This document shows, in pieces, positions 49,874 through 50,914 of a stretch of DNA of 50,914 nt. How positions within the stretch are numbered: position 1 is the first letter of the stretch; each line of letters starts with the position of its first letter. This DNA comes from Paludibacteraceae bacterium (GTDB taxonomy: Bacteria; Bacteroidota; Bacteroidia; Bacteroidales; Paludibacteraceae). Below the pieces are notes generated by a model. It searched no databases. It was not told the DNA's origin and saw nothing but the letters and a program-made list of their open reading frames with translations. The position numbers and the translations under genes were made by a program. The stretch covers positions 1-50,914 of the forward strand of contig JAFSQV010000067.1 in NCBI GenBank assembly GCA_017446455.1. The letters are read 5' to 3'.

Positions 49874-50588
49874 AGTGCTCGTGGTGGCAGCAACCATCAT
49901 GCTCGTGCTCGTGGTGTTCGATGATGCAATGGATGGTCAGATATACACCGAGAACCAGAAACAGCACGGCGCATATATGCCGAAACCATTTCTCGAAACC
50001 CTGCATCTTCTGCGTCAGTTTGCCGATGCTTACTGCGCTGTAACTTACCAGCCATGCAATCAGCATGATCGGCAGACCGGTACCGAGACCGAACACGATC
50101 GGCATAATCCAGTTCCACGTGCTCGGCAGCGTCAGCGTGATATCGATCATCGTCAGGAAATAAACCAAGCGGTGAGGACAGAAAGCAATCGCGAAGAAGA
50201 TACCGAGGATGAAGGACCAGAGCCAACTCTCCTTGCTATCCGTCTCTTTGAGCCATTTGCTGATGCCGTGGTCATGCTCGTGATGATGGTGCCCGCTGAA
50301 GAGTAACACGATGCCGCAAACCAACATAAAGCCCGCGAGTATCGGTTCGCCGTAGTGACCCAACACATGTTGAATGCCTTCGGTCTGTGCGCCCATCAGG
50401 AACGGAATACTCAGCAATACGTACGTCGCGAGTTTGCCCAGTACGAACATGAGTCCGTTCGTCAGCACGAGGCGTTTGTTGTTGATCTCCTTATCGATGT
50501 ACCCGATAGCGGTGATACTCGTCATCAGCGTGCATGGGTCCAATATCGTCAGCAAGCCTAATAAAAATGCGGTAAATACCTGTACCAT
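49857..50588 (-). CDS. CcdA/DsbD- or ArsG-like membrane protein with His-rich loops
   Basis: A 243-residue membrane protein with six to seven helices. The pair DPCT (residues about 17-20, in LTILDPCTLMTS) and FCPHRLVYF mark the two-Cys arrangement of the CcdA/DsbD superfamily, which moves reducing equivalents across the membrane; Bacteroidota members of this size are often annotated as ArsG-like permeases. A His-rich loop (GHHHHEHDHG) and a His/Cys-rich tail (EHHEHEHDGCCHHEHYE) suggest metal binding. Which substrate it handles cannot be told. It overlaps the methyltransferase gene by 17 bases and has its own promoter. Confidence 0.75.
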   Translation of the reverse strand: MVQVFTAFLLGLLTILDPCTLMTSITAIGYIDKEINNKRLVLTNGLMFVLGKLATYVLLSIPFLMGAQTEGIQHVLGHYGEPILAGFMLVCGIVLLFSGHHHHEHDHGISKWLKETDSKESWLWSFILGIFFAIAFCPHRLVYFLTMIDITLTLPSTWNWIMPIVFGLGTGLPIMLIAWLVSYSAVSIGKLTQKMQGFEKWFRHICAVLFLVLGVYLTIHCIIEHHEHEHDGCCHHEHYELSL

Positions 50589-50615
50589 AAATATTCCTTT
50601 TCACTTTTGCGGCTG

Positions 50616-50645
50616 CAAAGGTACATAAAAATTTGCATATATCAA
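50616..50645 (-). promoter_or_regulatory. Promoter of the 49857-50588 gene
   Basis: On the minus strand TTG (50645-50643, in TTGATAT) and TACCTTTG (50623-50616) with 19 bases between. It overlaps the divergent promoter at 50633-50663. Confidence 0.62.
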
Positions 50646-50663
50646 AATATTTTTGTAATTTTG
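50633..50663 (+). promoter_or_regulatory. Promoter of the terminal lipoprotein gene
   Basis: TTG at 50633-50635 (TTGCATAT) and TAATTTTG at 50656-50663, 20 bases apart. Its -33 element lies inside the divergent promoter. Confidence 0.72.
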
Positions 50664-50671
50664 CAGTCAGA

Positions 50672-50914
50672 ATGCAAAATAGAGGGATTATATTACTCTT
50701 GATAACAACGCTTTTGCTTTCCTGTTCGCCGAAGGCGCTGCGGGAAGCGGAAGAAGTGGTGGCGCAGGCGGACAGTCTGCGTGCGGCGGGACAGATGTAC
50801 GGCATTGATGCCGGCGACAGCGCAACCCTCGCGCAAGCCTATGAGACGCTGGGCTCCCTTTCACTTTTCAATTTTCATTTTTCACCTTCCTACGCCCACG
50901 CTTGCTATCATTAC
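50672..50914 (+). CDS. Lipoprotein, probably TPR-type (partial, 5' end only)
   Basis: The ATG at 50672 opens a lipoprotein signal (MQNRGIILLLITTLLLSC, Cys18) and the frame stays open to the window end (81 residues). REAEEVVAQADSLRAAG, AQAYETLGS and SYAHACYHY resemble the N-terminal part of large Bacteroidota TPR-containing lipoproteins, some of which carry a C-terminal regulator domain. A CTTTTCA-type heptamer array at 50857-50891 codes for LSLFNFHFSPS in the middle of that block. Too little is present to name the function. Confidence 0.65.
   Translation, partial: MQNRGIILLLITTLLLSCSPKALREAEEVVAQADSLRAAGQMYGIDAGDSATLAQAYETLGSLSLFNFHFSPSYAHACYHY
50857..50891 (+). repeat. CTTTTCA-type heptamer array in the terminal lipoprotein gene
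   Basis: CCTTTCA, CTTTTCA, ATTTTCA and TTTTTCA end in CA at 7-bp steps (50862, 50869, 50876, 50883), followed by CCTTCCT. It is in frame and probably an extra loop between two helices. Confidence 0.75.

Noticed and set aside
1-50914. tRNA, rRNA, tmRNA, riboswitch, insertion sequence, phage or toxin-antitoxin genes
   Set aside because: I looked for cloverleaf-like gene ends, transposase or integrase motifs and small toxin-like pairs in the gaps and saw none that could be supported.

Overview
The window is a piece of a Bacteroidales-type (Bacteroidota) chromosome. The signs are SusC/SusD and TonB-dependent carbohydrate loci, type IX secretion (T9SS) C-terminal sorting tails, BspA-type leucine-rich repeats, DUF3078 and DUF721 proteins, and promoters of the TTG-N20-TAnnTTTG type. 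No rRNA, tRNA, phage, insertion sequence or CRISPR array is visible. I cannot name a genus from the sequence alone.

Layout. (1) 1-5661, plus strand: the tail of an unrecognised gene, then a compact operon of a LysM glucosaminidase, a DUF721/DciA protein, MutS2, an outer-membrane barrel protein and a metallophosphoesterase lipoprotein. (2) 5662-25126, minus strand: a 19.5-kb run of head-to-tail, often overlapping genes, read in the order recQ, rimO, HU, an HU-membrane-LysM fusion, uvrA, a CapD/WbpM-type dehydratase, a WecA/MraY-type transferase, an ABC-F ATPase, a polysaccharide-deacetylase-like protein, GT4, GT2, a PL9 pectate lyase with a T9SS tail, and a BspA-like LRR protein. (3) 25127-25671: a structured divergent intergenic region. 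(4) 25672-34670, plus strand: a glycan-uptake locus with an MFS sugar transporter, a lipoprotein, SusC, SusD and a secreted protein with FNGW-like modules and a T9SS tail. It faces a minus-strand galactose unit (galK, galM, lipoprotein GH2 beta-galactosidase; 34955-39685). Together these suggest import and breakdown of a beta-galactoside. (5) 39853-41234: a membrane protein and a hemolysin-III family protein. (6) 41246-45412, minus: a 1388-residue T9SS-exported multi-domain protein. (7) 45769-49141, plus: a DUF3078 protein, a coiled-coil protein, ZapA and RNase Y. (8) 49175-50588, minus: a TrmN6-type methyltransferase and a CcdA/ArsG-like membrane protein. (9) 50672-end, plus: the start of a lipoprotein.

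The most unusual signal is a set of short-period tandem arrays (mostly 7-bp, also 8-, 9- and 11-bp units) that recur with related units across the window. They sit between genes, across a start codon, and in frame inside housekeeping genes (uvrA, mutS2, rimO three times, an ABC-F gene, trmN6). Four arrays of the CTTTCAA family share an identical interruption (ACTT) at the same place, and three of the four are exactly 53 bp. This looks like copying of a defined element rather than independent slippage, and resembles in style the short tandemly repeated repetitive sequences of cyanobacteria. Alongside are two roughly 175-bp multi-hairpin elements with the same boundary sequences, a 64-bp palindrome, and paired small palindromes. 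All functional statements are read from sequence and family knowledge; none has been checked by database search.
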